Below, one piece after another: positions 34,857 to 43,351 of a stretch of 64,000 nucleotides of DNA. Numbering within the stretch: the stretch's first letter is position 1; each line of letters begins with the position of its first letter. Below the pieces are notes generated by a model. It saw only the letters and a program-made list of their open reading frames with translations, was not told the DNA's origin and did no database searches. Made by a program: the position numbers and the translations under genes. The DNA comes from Akkermansiaceae bacterium (lineage in GTDB: Bacteria > Verrucomicrobiota > Verrucomicrobiia > Verrucomicrobiales > DEV007). The DNA is taken from contig JACKQC010000016.1 of NCBI GenBank assembly GCA_024233085.1, positions 62,001 to 126,000 of the forward strand. The letters are read 5' to 3'.

Positions 34857-35711
34857 CTACGGTTTCCAGGCCTTCACGAAATCGACGCACTGGGTCACCT
34901 CGGGCAGGGAGTTTTCCCAGTTGTATTCGTATTCGATCGAGATCGGGCCGTTGAAACCCTGCGCTTTGAATTCGGCGAGAATCGCCCCGACGTCGCTCAT
35001 TCCCTGGCCGTAGGGCATGTCGTGGGCCAGGTGCACGAAGCCGTTCAGGTCCTTCAGGTGACTGCTCATGATGCGGCCCTTCAGAATGCGGAGGCACTCG
35101 ACCGGCTTCAGTCCCGAGCGCATCCAGTGCCCGGTGTCGGCGCAGGAGCCGATCCGGGGATCGCGGTCCTTGACCAGATCGAGGATGTAGTTCGGGTCCC
35201 ACATCCGGTAGTTCGGGTCTTTTTCGCGCTTCGGGTGGTCGTGGAAGCCGACCTTGATGTCGTATTCCTTCACCAGCTTCTCGAAGGTGTCGATGGCGTC
35301 GACCGACTCGGTGTTGATGACGCGAATGCCCATCGTCTTGGCGAACTCGAAGACCTTGCGGGACTCCGCCTCGTCCTTGCTCAGGCCGACGACGCCATAG
35401 GCGACGGCGATCAGGCCGTGTTCGGCGAGCTTGGCTTTGACCTTGGCGACGGTCTCCGGGGAGGCGTTGTGGTCCCACTTCACCTCCGGTTCGGCGGGCG
35501 AAAGGCGCTGGCCGGGGTAGAATTCGATCACCTTGCCGCCGGCGGCGGCCGTTTTCTCGATGGCCTCGAAGACGGTGAAGCGGTTGAAGGTGTAGGCCTG
35601 GCAGCCGATGGCGAAGCCGTTGACCTGGTGGTCGGCCGGGATCGGTTCGGCGGCGCCGGCTCCGGTGGAGATGGCCGCCAGGGCGATGAGGGAAAGGGAG
35701 AGGGTTTTCAT
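34857..35711 (-). CDS. Secreted sugar phosphate isomerase/epimerase-like protein (xylose isomerase-like TIM barrel)
   Basis: A protein of 284 residues from the ATG at 35711, giving a signal peptide (MKTLSLSLIALAAISTGAGA). A start six codons upstream is possible but adds charged residues before the signal. The chain has the AP-endonuclease-2/xylose-isomerase-like barrel features: QAYTFNRFTVFEAIEKTAAAGGKVIEFYPG, KVGFHDHPKREKD, GSCADTGHWMRSGL and SSHLKDLNGF. His and Asp/Glu in these strands would hold the metal. Planctomycetes and Verrucomicrobia carry many exported versions, often for 3-keto-sugar metabolism; the substrate is not known. Confidence 0.88.
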   Translation of the reverse strand: MKTLSLSLIALAAISTGAGAAEPIPADHQVNGFAIGCQAYTFNRFTVFEAIEKTAAAGGKVIEFYPGQRLSPAEPEVKWDHNASPETVAKVKAKLAEHGLIAVAYGVVGLSKDEAESRKVFEFAKTMGIRVINTESVDAIDTFEKLVKEYDIKVGFHDHPKREKDPNYRMWDPNYILDLVKDRDPRIGSCADTGHWMRSGLKPVECLRILKGRIMSSHLKDLNGFVHLAHDMPYGQGMSDVGAILAEFKAQGFNGPISIEYEYNWENSLPEVTQCVDFVKAWKP

Positions 35712-35956
35712 GAGGATCGTTCGGCGCATCCTACCGTTTCGCCGGACGCGCGCAAGCGCCCTCCGATGGCGTGTGCCCGCCTACGGAGCGCCCGGGAGCG
35801 GCGCCATTTTTCGATTCGCCAAACCGGGGGCGTCACAGTTACCATTCCGCCGCCAAAGTCCAATGGGGACGGGTGGCGCGCGATTTTGCGCCCGGCGCCG
35901 GTTCCCGTTCCGGTTCGGTTGGCTCCGACGATCGATTTGAAAGCAGAAAAGATCCC

Positions 35957-38647
35957 ATGAAAACACTCGCCACACAGACTCTCGCGGCCGTTTTGGGCGC
36001 CGCTCTTTTTGGATTGGCCGTGCCGGACGCGCGGGCGATCAATCCGCCGATTTCGAAATACCACGCCCGGAACGCGGCGACGCCGGTCCAGTCGACGCCG
36101 GAGTTTGGCGCCGCGGTGGCGGTGAGCGACAAGTTTCTGCTGGTGGGCGAGCCGTTTCACGACGACACGGCCGGCAGCGACGTGGGGGCGGCGCATCTGT
36201 TCGACGCCGCGCGGGGCCGTTTCCTGAAGCGCCTGCTGGCATCGGACGGCGCGGCGCTCGACGAGTTCGGCGCCAGCGTCGCGATCAGCGGGAACCTGGC
36301 CCTGGTCGGCGCGCCGGGCGGGCCCGGACTGCATGTGAACTCGGGGGCGGTTTACGTCTTCGATCTGAAAACGGGCAAGGAACTGCGAAAGCTCCAGGCG
36401 TCGGATGGCGCGGCCATGGACGCCTTCGGGCGCAGCGTCGCTTTGCAGGGCAATCTCGCGCTGGTCGGCGCGGATGGCCACAACGGGCAGAAAGGCCGGG
36501 TCTATGTGTTCGATGCCTCGGTGGGCGGGGACGAAGTCGCGGTGCTGGAGGCGAGTGACGACAATTTCGGCGACCGTTTCGGCAGCGCTCTCGCCGTGAA
36601 CGGCACGCTGGCGGTGGTGTCGGGACCGGACTCGAATTTTGGGGAAGGCCAGGTTTACCTCTTCAACCTCGAGGGCGCGACGGGCACGCTGAACGAGTTC
36701 CGGAAATTCACGGCGCCGGACGGAGGTCTCGGTTTCGGGGCGAGCGTGGCGATCGCGGGTCCTTTCGTGCTGGTTGGCCAGCCGACGATCGACGGGGCGG
36801 CGTTCAATTCGGGCCGGGCCTATCTTTTCGACCTTTTTTCGGGCGGGCTGCGGCATCGGCTCGACGGCAGCCAGACGATCGCGGGCGACCGGCTGGGCCA
36901 GAGCGTGGCTCTGACGCCGAACCTGGCCTTGGTCGGCGCGCCCGACGACGGGGGGGAGGTATACGCCTTCGATCCTTTGAGCGGCCGCGAATTGCGACGG
37001 TTTTTCCAGCTCGACAGTTCGGGCCCGAATGAATTCGGCGGGTCGGTGGCGGCGTGCGGCAGCACTCTCGCCGTGGGCACGCCCAGCGACGACGACCAGG
37101 GCGTGGATTCCGGCTCCGCCTTTCTTTACAAGCAAGTGGCGGCGCCGCTGGGCCTGACCTCCATCGCGGCGCTCAAAGATTTCGCGCCGGATGTGGTCGG
37201 GGCGACCCTGTCGAAGTTCGGTCCGGCGGTGATGAGCCCGGGCGGCAGCGCTTTCTTCTGCGCGAACCTGGCGGGCTCCGGCGCCTCGGGCGGAAAGGCC
37301 AAGGCGGTGTTTTTCCAGGAGGCGGATTGGCGGACTCATCTCGCCGCCCAGACCGGTGTCGAGCTGGATGCCTCGCTGACGGCTTCGAATCTGCTGAAGA
37401 TCACCGCCAACCGGCCCGACCTGATGCTTTTCGAATCGACCGTGAAGGGGCCGGGGGTTACGTCCTTGAACAACCGGGCGCTGTTCGACGGGCCGTCGCC
37501 GTCGAATCTGCTGCTGCAAACCGGCGACACTCCGGCGGTGATCGGCGGCGGGGTGGCGGTGAACAAATTTCTGGAGCGGGTTCAGTCGGGGAACGCCTCG
37601 TCGGAATGGGCGCAGGTCGTGGCGTTGCGGACGGCGACCACCACCGTGACCAAGGCCGACGACGCGGCGATTCTCATCGGCGATCCGACCGGCGCCACCG
37701 TTGACGGCATTCGGGAGGGCGAATTCTCCTCGTCGGGACCGGTGTTCGGACATTTTTCGCGGGCGTCGTTTCCGGCGCAGGATTACCTGTTTGGTGTGCC
37801 GTTGCAGGAGGATCCGGCGACGAATCAGGCGGTTTTCCGGCGGACGCCGGGGATTGGGGATTTCCTGATCGCGCGAAAGGGCGACTCCGAGCCCGGCCTG
37901 GGCGGGGAATTTTCCACCTTCCTCGGCGAAACCGATTCCATCGACGGGGAGGCGGCGCTCCGCGCGACGATCGTGGGCGGAAGCGTCACCACGGCGAATG
38001 ACGAGGCCCTCTGGGGTGAGCAGTTTGGGTTTCTGGCGCGTATCGCGCGGGAGGGAGACACGGATCCGGCGCTGCCGTCGGGCGTGATGTGGAGCCGTTT
38101 TCTGAGTTTCTGGGCGTTGGCGCCCAACGGCGGGCAGGTGCTTTTTCTGGCGAAATTGAAGGGCGCGGGCGTGACCAAGGCGAACGACTGCGGGCTGTTC
38201 CTGATGGACGAGGGCGGCACCATCGTGAAACTCCTGCGCGAGGGCGACGCGGCCCCGGACTGCGACGGCGCGTGCATCGGGAGCATCCAGCGCGTGGTCG
38301 CCGACGCCGAGGAGGGCCATTACGCCGTGCTGGTTTCGCTGACCAAGACGGGCAAGACGGCAAATCAGGCGCTGCTTTTTGGCTTGGCCGGCTTCGGCAC
38401 GCCGGGGCAGGACGACGCCCTGCGCCGGCCCGTGATGAAAATCCGCAAGGGACTTTATCTGCAACAGCCCCTCGGCTCGACGACGCGGATCAAGGGCCTG
38501 TCGCTGACGAACACGGAAACCGACGCCTCGGGCGCCGGCGGCAAGGGGCTGGGGATGTCCGTCAAATCGGGCTCGGTGCTGGTGACGATCTCGCTGGAAA
38601 ACCGCGCCGTCGAACTCGTGCGCGCGATTTTTGACGGAGGCACCTGA
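35957..38647 (+). CDS. Secreted FG-GAP repeat beta-propeller protein
   Basis: A protein of 896 residues from the ATG at 35957 with a signal peptide (MKTLATQTLAAVLGAALFGL, cleavage near DARA). About seven FG-GAP/integrin-alpha-like repeats fill residues 45-395, each with a FGxSVAxxGxLALVGAP strand and a Gxx.xxVYVFD strand. The second half (about 400-896) repeats a different unit built around GDTPAVIGGG, KGDSEPGLGG, EGDTDPALPSG and EGDAAPDCDG, phrases recalling the DUF7453-type region of PVC proteins. The last 60 residues may be a sorting or anchoring region. No catalytic motif is seen; an adhesive or structural surface role is inferred. Confidence 0.75.
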   Translation: MKTLATQTLAAVLGAALFGLAVPDARAINPPISKYHARNAATPVQSTPEFGAAVAVSDKFLLVGEPFHDDTAGSDVGAAHLFDAARGRFLKRLLASDGAALDEFGASVAISGNLALVGAPGGPGLHVNSGAVYVFDLKTGKELRKLQASDGAAMDAFGRSVALQGNLALVGADGHNGQKGRVYVFDASVGGDEVAVLEASDDNFGDRFGSALAVNGTLAVVSGPDSNFGEGQVYLFNLEGATGTLNEFRKFTAPDGGLGFGASVAIAGPFVLVGQPTIDGAAFNSGRAYLFDLFSGGLRHRLDGSQTIAGDRLGQSVALTPNLALVGAPDDGGEVYAFDPLSGRELRRFFQLDSSGPNEFGGSVAACGSTLAVGTPSDDDQGVDSGSAFLYKQVAAPLGLTSIAALKDFAPDVVGATLSKFGPAVMSPGGSAFFCANLAGSGASGGKAKAVFFQEADWRTHLAAQTGVELDASLTASNLLKITANRPDLMLFESTVKGPGVTSLNNRALFDGPSPSNLLLQTGDTPAVIGGGVAVNKFLERVQSGNASSEWAQVVALRTATTTVTKADDAAILIGDPTGATVDGIREGEFSSSGPVFGHFSRASFPAQDYLFGVPLQEDPATNQAVFRRTPGIGDFLIARKGDSEPGLGGEFSTFLGETDSIDGEAALRATIVGGSVTTANDEALWGEQFGFLARIAREGDTDPALPSGVMWSRFLSFWALAPNGGQVLFLAKLKGAGVTKANDCGLFLMDEGGTIVKLLREGDAAPDCDGACIGSIQRVVADAEEGHYAVLVSLTKTGKTANQALLFGLAGFGTPGQDDALRRPVMKIRKGLYLQQPLGSTTRIKGLSLTNTETDASGAGGKGLGMSVKSGSVLVTISLENRAVELVRAIFDGGT

Positions 38648-38775
38648 TCCCGGAGGATTCGGGAAGCGGCGGTGGCCCGGACAAATTGGCGGAATGCGTG
38701 AGTTTTCCCGCGGTTTGGGGTAGCTTGTCCGGGCGGCGCCACACGGCGCCGTGAGATTCGCGAGGTAACCCGGCC

Positions 38776-39552
38776 ATGAAATCGCTCAAGCTTCCCTTCA
38801 TTTTTCTCGGCATCGGCGTGGTGCTGGTGACCGCCTTGTTCGCCATGCTGACGGTCGGTCCCGGCACGGGCGGCGGCTCCTCCGCCGGGAGCGCCGGCGG
38901 CGGCGCGGCGACGACGATGAAATCGCCCCCGCCCGGCGAGCGGGAAAAGGCCACCAAGAGCGGTTGGGTGCCGCCGGAGGGCGATCCGGTGGAGCGCTTC
39001 AACGCCCTCGCCAACGGCACGCCAAAGGAACGAAAGGACCTGATCTCGAATTTCATGGCCCTCGGCCACGAACGGAATCCCGACATGCTCATCGCGGCGC
39101 TCAAAGACCCGGACACCGACGTCCGCGTGTTCGCCGTCGAGAGCGCCTCGGCCCTGACCGAGGAGGAAAGCGAGCGCGTCCTTCACGAGGCCATCGTGAA
39201 CGACAACGCCGATGCCCGCGACATGGCCTGGAGCCTCTCCGCGCCCCGGCGGCCCGAGGCGCGCGCATCCCTGCTCGGGTCGGCCATCATGAAAGGCTCG
39301 AACGTGGCGCTGGAGGAGGCATTCAACGAACTAGTCATCTCGATCGAGCGCCCGTTTTTCGAAATCGCGCTGACCCTGGGCCTCAACGAAGCGACCCCGC
39401 CGGAGCGCGACGCGCGCTTGCTCAAGGAACTGCAATCCTGGCTCGAACCCGGCGGCGGCGACATCCCGACCTTCGGATCGCTGGACGAACTCAACAATTG
39501 GTGGCGGGCGCAGCAGGAAAACTACGACGAGTTCATGCTGCGCATCGACTGA
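38776..39552 (+). CDS. Membrane-anchored HEAT-like repeat protein (unknown function)
   Basis: A protein of 258 residues with one N-terminal hydrophobic helix (about 7-28) followed by a Gly/Ser-rich linker and a helical domain. Residues about 95-150 resemble HEAT repeats (DMLIAALKDPDTDVRVFAVESASALTEEESERVLHEAI). The helix has no cleavage motif, so the protein is probably anchored with its repeat domain outside. A GAGG ribosome-binding motif lies about 10 bp before the ATG. No family name is assigned; a scaffold role is the cautious inference. Confidence 0.65.
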   Translation: MKSLKLPFIFLGIGVVLVTALFAMLTVGPGTGGGSSAGSAGGGAATTMKSPPPGEREKATKSGWVPPEGDPVERFNALANGTPKERKDLISNFMALGHERNPDMLIAALKDPDTDVRVFAVESASALTEEESERVLHEAIVNDNADARDMAWSLSAPRRPEARASLLGSAIMKGSNVALEEAFNELVISIERPFFEIALTLGLNEATPPERDARLLKELQSWLEPGGGDIPTFGSLDELNNWWRAQQENYDEFMLRID

Positions 39553-39583
39553 ACCGGGCGGCGTCGAGGGAGAAAACCCGGCG

Positions 39584-41509
39584 CTACTCGGATCCGGCGT
39601 TCACCTTCACCATCGCCGCGCACCAATGCGGCAGGTCGAAATCGCCGGTCCCAATCGAAATCGTCACCACCCGCACGCCGGGCTTCGCGTCGTCGTCGAC
39701 GCGGGCGGCGATGGCGATTCGCTTCGTCTCGCGCGCGGCGAGTTTGACGGACAGCCCTTTCGCGTCGTCGCCGATCGCGATCGCTCCGCCGCCGTGGGGA
39801 ACGATTTCGAAGGCCCGCTCCGAGGTCGAGTGATTCGCCAGTTCGAGGCTCAGCTCGATGGATTGCCCCGGCTTCGCCTCCTGGCCATACGGAAAGAGCC
39901 ACGCCCATTGCTCGTCGACGGCGAAGTTCGGATCGTCCCATGGGACGAAGTCCGCGATCATTTCGATGCGCTGGCGGTACCGGTCTTCGAGATAGTCGAG
40001 CTCGCGCTCGTTGAAGCGGAACAAGTGCGGGATGTGCTGGTTGACGAGCCACGTGTTGGGCGGCAGTTCCTTTCTCACGATGCGGAGGCAGCGCAGGTAA
40101 CCGTCGTCCTCGCGCATCAGGTTCTGGTTCATCAGGCAGTAGTCGTCGAGACCGGAGGGCGAGAAGGAATCGCCGATGAAAAACACCGGGTCATGCCCTT
40201 CCCTTTCCACCAGCAGACCGCCATGGTCGTGCATCTGGCCCGGGAAAAAGCGGGCGGTGAACGTGTATTCCCGCCATTTCATCGTCTCGCCGTCCTTCAT
40301 CGCCGTGACACGGGCGACGGCGTTGGCGGAAAGCCCCGGCGTGAAGAAATCGCCGGGTCGCGCCAGGCCGTCGGCGACCTCCTTCACCCCGTAAACGGGA
40401 CAGTCGAACGCGTCCTGCGCGTCCCTCACCGCTTGGGAGTGGTCGTTGTGCAGGTGCGTCACCCAGATGCCCTCGATCTTTTTCACCAGCCCGTCCGCGA
40501 GCGCCTGCTTGAGGGTGTCGAACTGCTTCTGGCCTCCCACGTCGAGCGAAAACGCCGCGCCGCTTTCCGAGATCAGCAGTTTGGTCGTGGCGATGTGCCG
40601 ACACCAGTCCGGCAGATCGACATGCTCGCAGAAAGGCGGCGATTCCATCGTCGCGCCCGCGCCGAGCACCTTTTCCAGCGCCGTGCGCATGCGTTCCTCG
40701 CCGAAATACCAGTGCAGCGCGTTGGTGGAAATGTAGTTCGCGTAGATCGCCTGCGCCCGCGCGATGGCCCGGTCGATGTCGCCCGCCGGATCCCCGATGA
40801 CGGGGCCGCGGCTCGGGACGATGAGATCGGGTTTTTCGGCCGCGACCTTGCGCAGGCTCTCGATCCACGGGCCGAAGCGCCCCGCGTAGCCGTGGTAACC
40901 CCCGATCTTGGCGTCCTGGATCGCCTCCTGAAAACTGTAGAGATCGAAAACGCGGCCGCCTTCCCAGATCAGATTCCCGGTGAAGGCCACCCGCTTGCCG
41001 CCGATTTCGGCCAGGTAGGTCGCCCCCTCGCGGGTGAACCCGGGCGTCAGGAGCGCCTCGAAAGTCACCCCGCCCGCCTCGAAAGTTTCCCCGTCCGCGA
41101 GGTAGCGGCCCGCCGGCAGCGACGCCGTCGGCCACTGGGTCACCTGCTGGTCGTAGTAGTTGAAACGCTTGTCCCACCACGCGTTCCAGCGTTCCTCCGC
41201 GCCTTCGAGAAATTCCCGCGCCGGCTCCGGGGCGAAAAGCGAAGCTCCTCCCGATGCCGCGGGGCGAGCCGCCTCCACCAGATCCCGGCGCGCGTGGGTC
41301 AGCAGCACCGCCTCAAGCGCCGAACGGTCGACCGGATGGTAAACGGCGACTTTTCCGATCGAAACCGCGTTGACCGCGCCGGCGCGAAACGACAATCCGT
41401 CGGGCAGTAAGGGAGTCTCCTGCGTCTTCGCGGGCGGAGCGGCGATGACGAACAGAAGAAAAAGAAAAAGGCCTGCGGGAGCGAGGAATCGGGCGTGCAT
41501 GACCGGCAT
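39584..41509 (-). CDS. Secreted protein with tandem metallo-beta-lactamase-like domains
   Basis: A protein of 641 residues from the ATG at 41509; an ATG at 41500 is equally possible. A signal peptide (HARFLAPAGLFLFLLFVIAA) is clear. The N-terminal half has an MBL-like outline (AVLLTHARRDLVEA, FEALLTPGFTREGATYLAEIGGKRVAFTGNLIW), but the HxHxDH motif is degenerate. The second domain is intact: GIWVTHLHNDHSQAV, FPGQMHDHGGLLV and FFIGDSFSPSGLDDY. The C-terminal 130 residues look like a beta-sandwich. One catalytic and one degenerate MBL domain in a chain is unusual. The gene diverges from tetR, and operator 1 lies between them, about 95 bp from this start. Confidence 0.78.
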   Translation of the reverse strand: MPVMHARFLAPAGLFLFLLFVIAAPPAKTQETPLLPDGLSFRAGAVNAVSIGKVAVYHPVDRSALEAVLLTHARRDLVEAARPAASGGASLFAPEPAREFLEGAEERWNAWWDKRFNYYDQQVTQWPTASLPAGRYLADGETFEAGGVTFEALLTPGFTREGATYLAEIGGKRVAFTGNLIWEGGRVFDLYSFQEAIQDAKIGGYHGYAGRFGPWIESLRKVAAEKPDLIVPSRGPVIGDPAGDIDRAIARAQAIYANYISTNALHWYFGEERMRTALEKVLGAGATMESPPFCEHVDLPDWCRHIATTKLLISESGAAFSLDVGGQKQFDTLKQALADGLVKKIEGIWVTHLHNDHSQAVRDAQDAFDCPVYGVKEVADGLARPGDFFTPGLSANAVARVTAMKDGETMKWREYTFTARFFPGQMHDHGGLLVEREGHDPVFFIGDSFSPSGLDDYCLMNQNLMREDDGYLRCLRIVRKELPPNTWLVNQHIPHLFRFNERELDYLEDRYRQRIEMIADFVPWDDPNFAVDEQWAWLFPYGQEAKPGQSIELSLELANHSTSERAFEIVPHGGGAIAIGDDAKGLSVKLAARETKRIAIAARVDDDAKPGVRVVTISIGTGDFDLPHWCAAMVKVNAGSE

Positions 41510-41603
41510 CTTCGCGGAAACCGGGACCGGAAACAATCCCGCGAACGCCTCCTTTTCTGGGGCGGCGATCGGGGATTCGCAAAAAAACACAAAAATCACT
41601 TTA

Positions 41604-41619
41604 CAGACAAGTCTGTCTG
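41604..41619. promoter_or_regulatory. TetR-family operator 1 (CAGAC-N6-GTCTG)
   Basis: CAGACAAGTCTGTCTG, an inverted repeat with 5-bp arms and a 6-bp centre, 17 bp before the tetR start codon and in the divergent gap to the MBL-fold gene. An alternative reading is ACAGAC-AA-GTCTGT (41603-41616). The same architecture recurs after tetR at 42245. TetR regulators commonly bind such palindromes near their own gene, so autorepression is inferred. Confidence 0.75.
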
Positions 41620-41636
41620 TTTATCTTGGAATCAGG

Positions 41637-42215
41637 ATGAAAAAACCCAACGCCAGAGAGCGCATTCTGGAAACGGCCGCCCGGCTGTTTCAGGAGCGCG
41701 GTTTCTCGGAAGTCGGGATCAACGAAATCATCGAAAAGGCCGAAACCGCCAAGGCGACCTTTTACCAGCATTTCCCGTCGAAGGATTCGCTGTGCGAGGC
41801 GTGGCTGGAGGCGATCCACCGCCGCTCCGAGGAATGGTTGAAGAAACTGCGCGAAAACGGCGGAAGCTGTCGCGAGAAAGCCGTCCAGTACTTCGATTTT
41901 CTCGAAAAATTCTTGGAAAAGAACGACTTTCGCGGCTGCCCCTATTCGAACACCAGCGCCGTGACCTGCGAGGAGTGCGGCGGCATTCGGCGGCGGATCG
42001 AAGAGCACAAGCTCGCCCAGCGCGATTTTCTGCGGGAACTCGCCGCCGAAGTCTCCGCGACCGGCCAGAGGGCCTGCGATTTGGGAGACACGCTTTTCCT
42101 TTTGTATTCCGGCGCCACCACCGAGGCGCAGAACCTGCGCGCCATCTGGCCCATCCGGGCCGCTCGACAGGCCGCGATCGATCTGCTGGAAAACGAGAAA
42201 TCGAAGAATTCCTGA
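41637..42215 (+). CDS. TetR/AcrR family transcriptional regulator
   Basis: A protein of 192 residues from the ATG at 41637. The frame is open further upstream but only through the divergent gene. The N-terminal helix-turn-helix is typical: NARERILETAARLFQERGFSEVGINEIIEKAETAKATFYQHFPSKDSL. The ligand domain has a cysteine cluster, GCPYSNTSAVTCEECGG (about residues 100-116), which may make it thiol- or electrophile-sensing. It is flanked on both sides by matching palindromes (41604 and 42245), and the second lies directly before an ECF sigma-factor gene. This points to repression of itself and of that sigma factor. Confidence 0.9.
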   Translation: MKKPNARERILETAARLFQERGFSEVGINEIIEKAETAKATFYQHFPSKDSLCEAWLEAIHRRSEEWLKKLRENGGSCREKAVQYFDFLEKFLEKNDFRGCPYSNTSAVTCEECGGIRRRIEEHKLAQRDFLRELAAEVSATGQRACDLGDTLFLLYSGATTEAQNLRAIWPIRAARQAAIDLLENEKSKNS

Positions 42216-42244
42216 GCACCGGACCGTCTTTTTTCAACCAAAAT

Positions 42245-42260
42245 CAGACAGAATAGTCTG
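42245..42260. promoter_or_regulatory. TetR-family operator 2 (CAGAC-N6-GTCTG)
   Basis: CAGACAGAATAGTCTG, identical in arms and spacing to operator 1, lies 30 bp after the tetR stop and 16 bp before the sigma-factor start. An operator here would let the TetR protein separately control the sigma gene. Confidence 0.75.
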
Positions 42261-42275
42261 TTCATTCATCTAGCC

Positions 42276-42935
42276 ATGAAGACCCAAACCCAGCCCAACC
42301 CCGACACCGAACCGGAACCGGTCGCCTCCTCCGAAAACGGCCGGCACACCCTCGATCCCGCCAACTGGATCCAGAACTACCGCGATTACCTCCAGCGCTT
42401 CGCCCTCCAGCGCGTTTCGGACTTCGGCGCCGTCGAAGACCTCGTGCAGGACACCTTTCTCTCCGCCTGGAACGCGCGGAACGGATTCCGCGGCGACTGT
42501 TCCGAGCGCACCTGGTTGACCGGCGTGCTGCGCAATAAGATCGTCGATCACTATCGCCGAAACGCCCGGCGTCCTCTCCTCCTCGAGTCCGATCTCGAGG
42601 CCGGGCGCGACACCGACGATTCGCGCGCCTCGACGCCCTGGATCGAGAGCCGGCCCGACGAGAGCGACACCTTTCAGCCCGACCGGGTGACGGACCGGGC
42701 CGAGTTCATGCGTCTGCTCGATCAGGCGGTGACGCGTTTGCCCGGCACCATGGGCCACGCCTTCCGGATGCGCGAAATGCAGGGGCGCTCGACGGACGAG
42801 ATCACCCGGAAGCTCAAAATCACCAAGGGCAATCTGTGGGTGCTCATCCACCGCGCCAAGCAGCATCTCCAGCGCCAGTTGGGCGCCGCCTGGCTGGGAC
42901 TCGATCTCGGCTCGCCACCGCCCGCCGCCGCGTGA
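42276..42935 (+). CDS. ECF-family RNA polymerase sigma factor
   Basis: A protein of 219 residues. Region 2 is clear (YLQRFALQRVSDFGAVEDLVQDTFLSAWNARNGFRGDCSERTWL), followed by GVLRNKIVDHYRRNARR. After an acidic linker comes region 4 (LPGTMGHAFRMREMQGRSTDEITRKLKITKGNLWVLIHRAKQHLQRQL), a helix-turn-helix for -35 recognition. It lacks region 3, as ECF sigmas do. No anti-sigma gene with a zinc-finger or membrane domain follows; only a 50-residue basic frame does. Control may instead be by the upstream TetR repressor through operator 2. Confidence 0.92.
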   Translation: MKTQTQPNPDTEPEPVASSENGRHTLDPANWIQNYRDYLQRFALQRVSDFGAVEDLVQDTFLSAWNARNGFRGDCSERTWLTGVLRNKIVDHYRRNARRPLLLESDLEAGRDTDDSRASTPWIESRPDESDTFQPDRVTDRAEFMRLLDQAVTRLPGTMGHAFRMREMQGRSTDEITRKLKITKGNLWVLIHRAKQHLQRQLGAAWLGLDLGSPPPAAA

Positions 42936-43009
42936 GAAAACGGCGCCCGCCGTGAAAGACCGCGCAAGGGCGCGTCGTATCGAATCGAGGAAACCCGAAA
43001 TCACAGGCC

Positions 43010-43162
43010 ATGAGCGAACGCATTCGACAAATGATCCGCGCCCAGTTGCGCCGGCGCCATCATCCCCGCGCCTGGGTGCGGCGCGAAGCGAGGAATCTGG
43101 TTCGCGCCCACATCGGCTGGCTGCGCCGCCTCGAACTGGCCGAATCGCGGATGGCCGCGTGA
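43010..43162 (+). CDS. Possible 50-residue basic protein after the sigma factor
   Basis: ATG at 43010 to TGA at 43162. The peptide is rich in Arg and His (MSERIRQMIRAQLRRRHHPR, then RREARNLVRAHIGWLRRLELAES) and could form one amphipathic helix. It begins 74 bp after the sigma gene in the same direction, where an anti-sigma or sigma-associated small protein would be expected. It has no Cys or zinc-finger motif and no strong ribosome-binding site, and high GC makes chance frames common. Kept as a candidate only. Confidence 0.35.
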   Translation: MSERIRQMIRAQLRRRHHPRAWVRREARNLVRAHIGWLRRLELAESRMAA

Positions 43163-43268
43163 GCCGGGGATTTGCCGCAAGGAGGCGCAAACCTTCGCCG
43201 GAACTGGCTCCTTCTGTCGTTTCCCGCGCCGTTTGGCGGCGAAAAACGCCTCCCGCCGTTCCGCTGCC

Positions 43269-43309
43269 GACTCAACCCTGTTGACTCCTTGACCTAACCC
43301 TGTTTGGTC
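43269..43309. repeat. 41-bp bipartite element, copy F (direct-repeat variant)
   Basis: Left unit GACTCAACCCTGTTGACTC (43269-43287), spacer CTT, right unit GACCTAACCCTGTTTGGTC (43291-43309). Here both units carry the CCT centre, so the halves are direct repeats, while the other six copies have AGG in the left unit. Length and spacing are unchanged. It lies between convergent genes. Confidence 0.85.
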
Positions 43310-43351
43310 CGCGGCCTTTTTCCGGCGGTTTTGCCTTCTCGTTGCCGGCAC

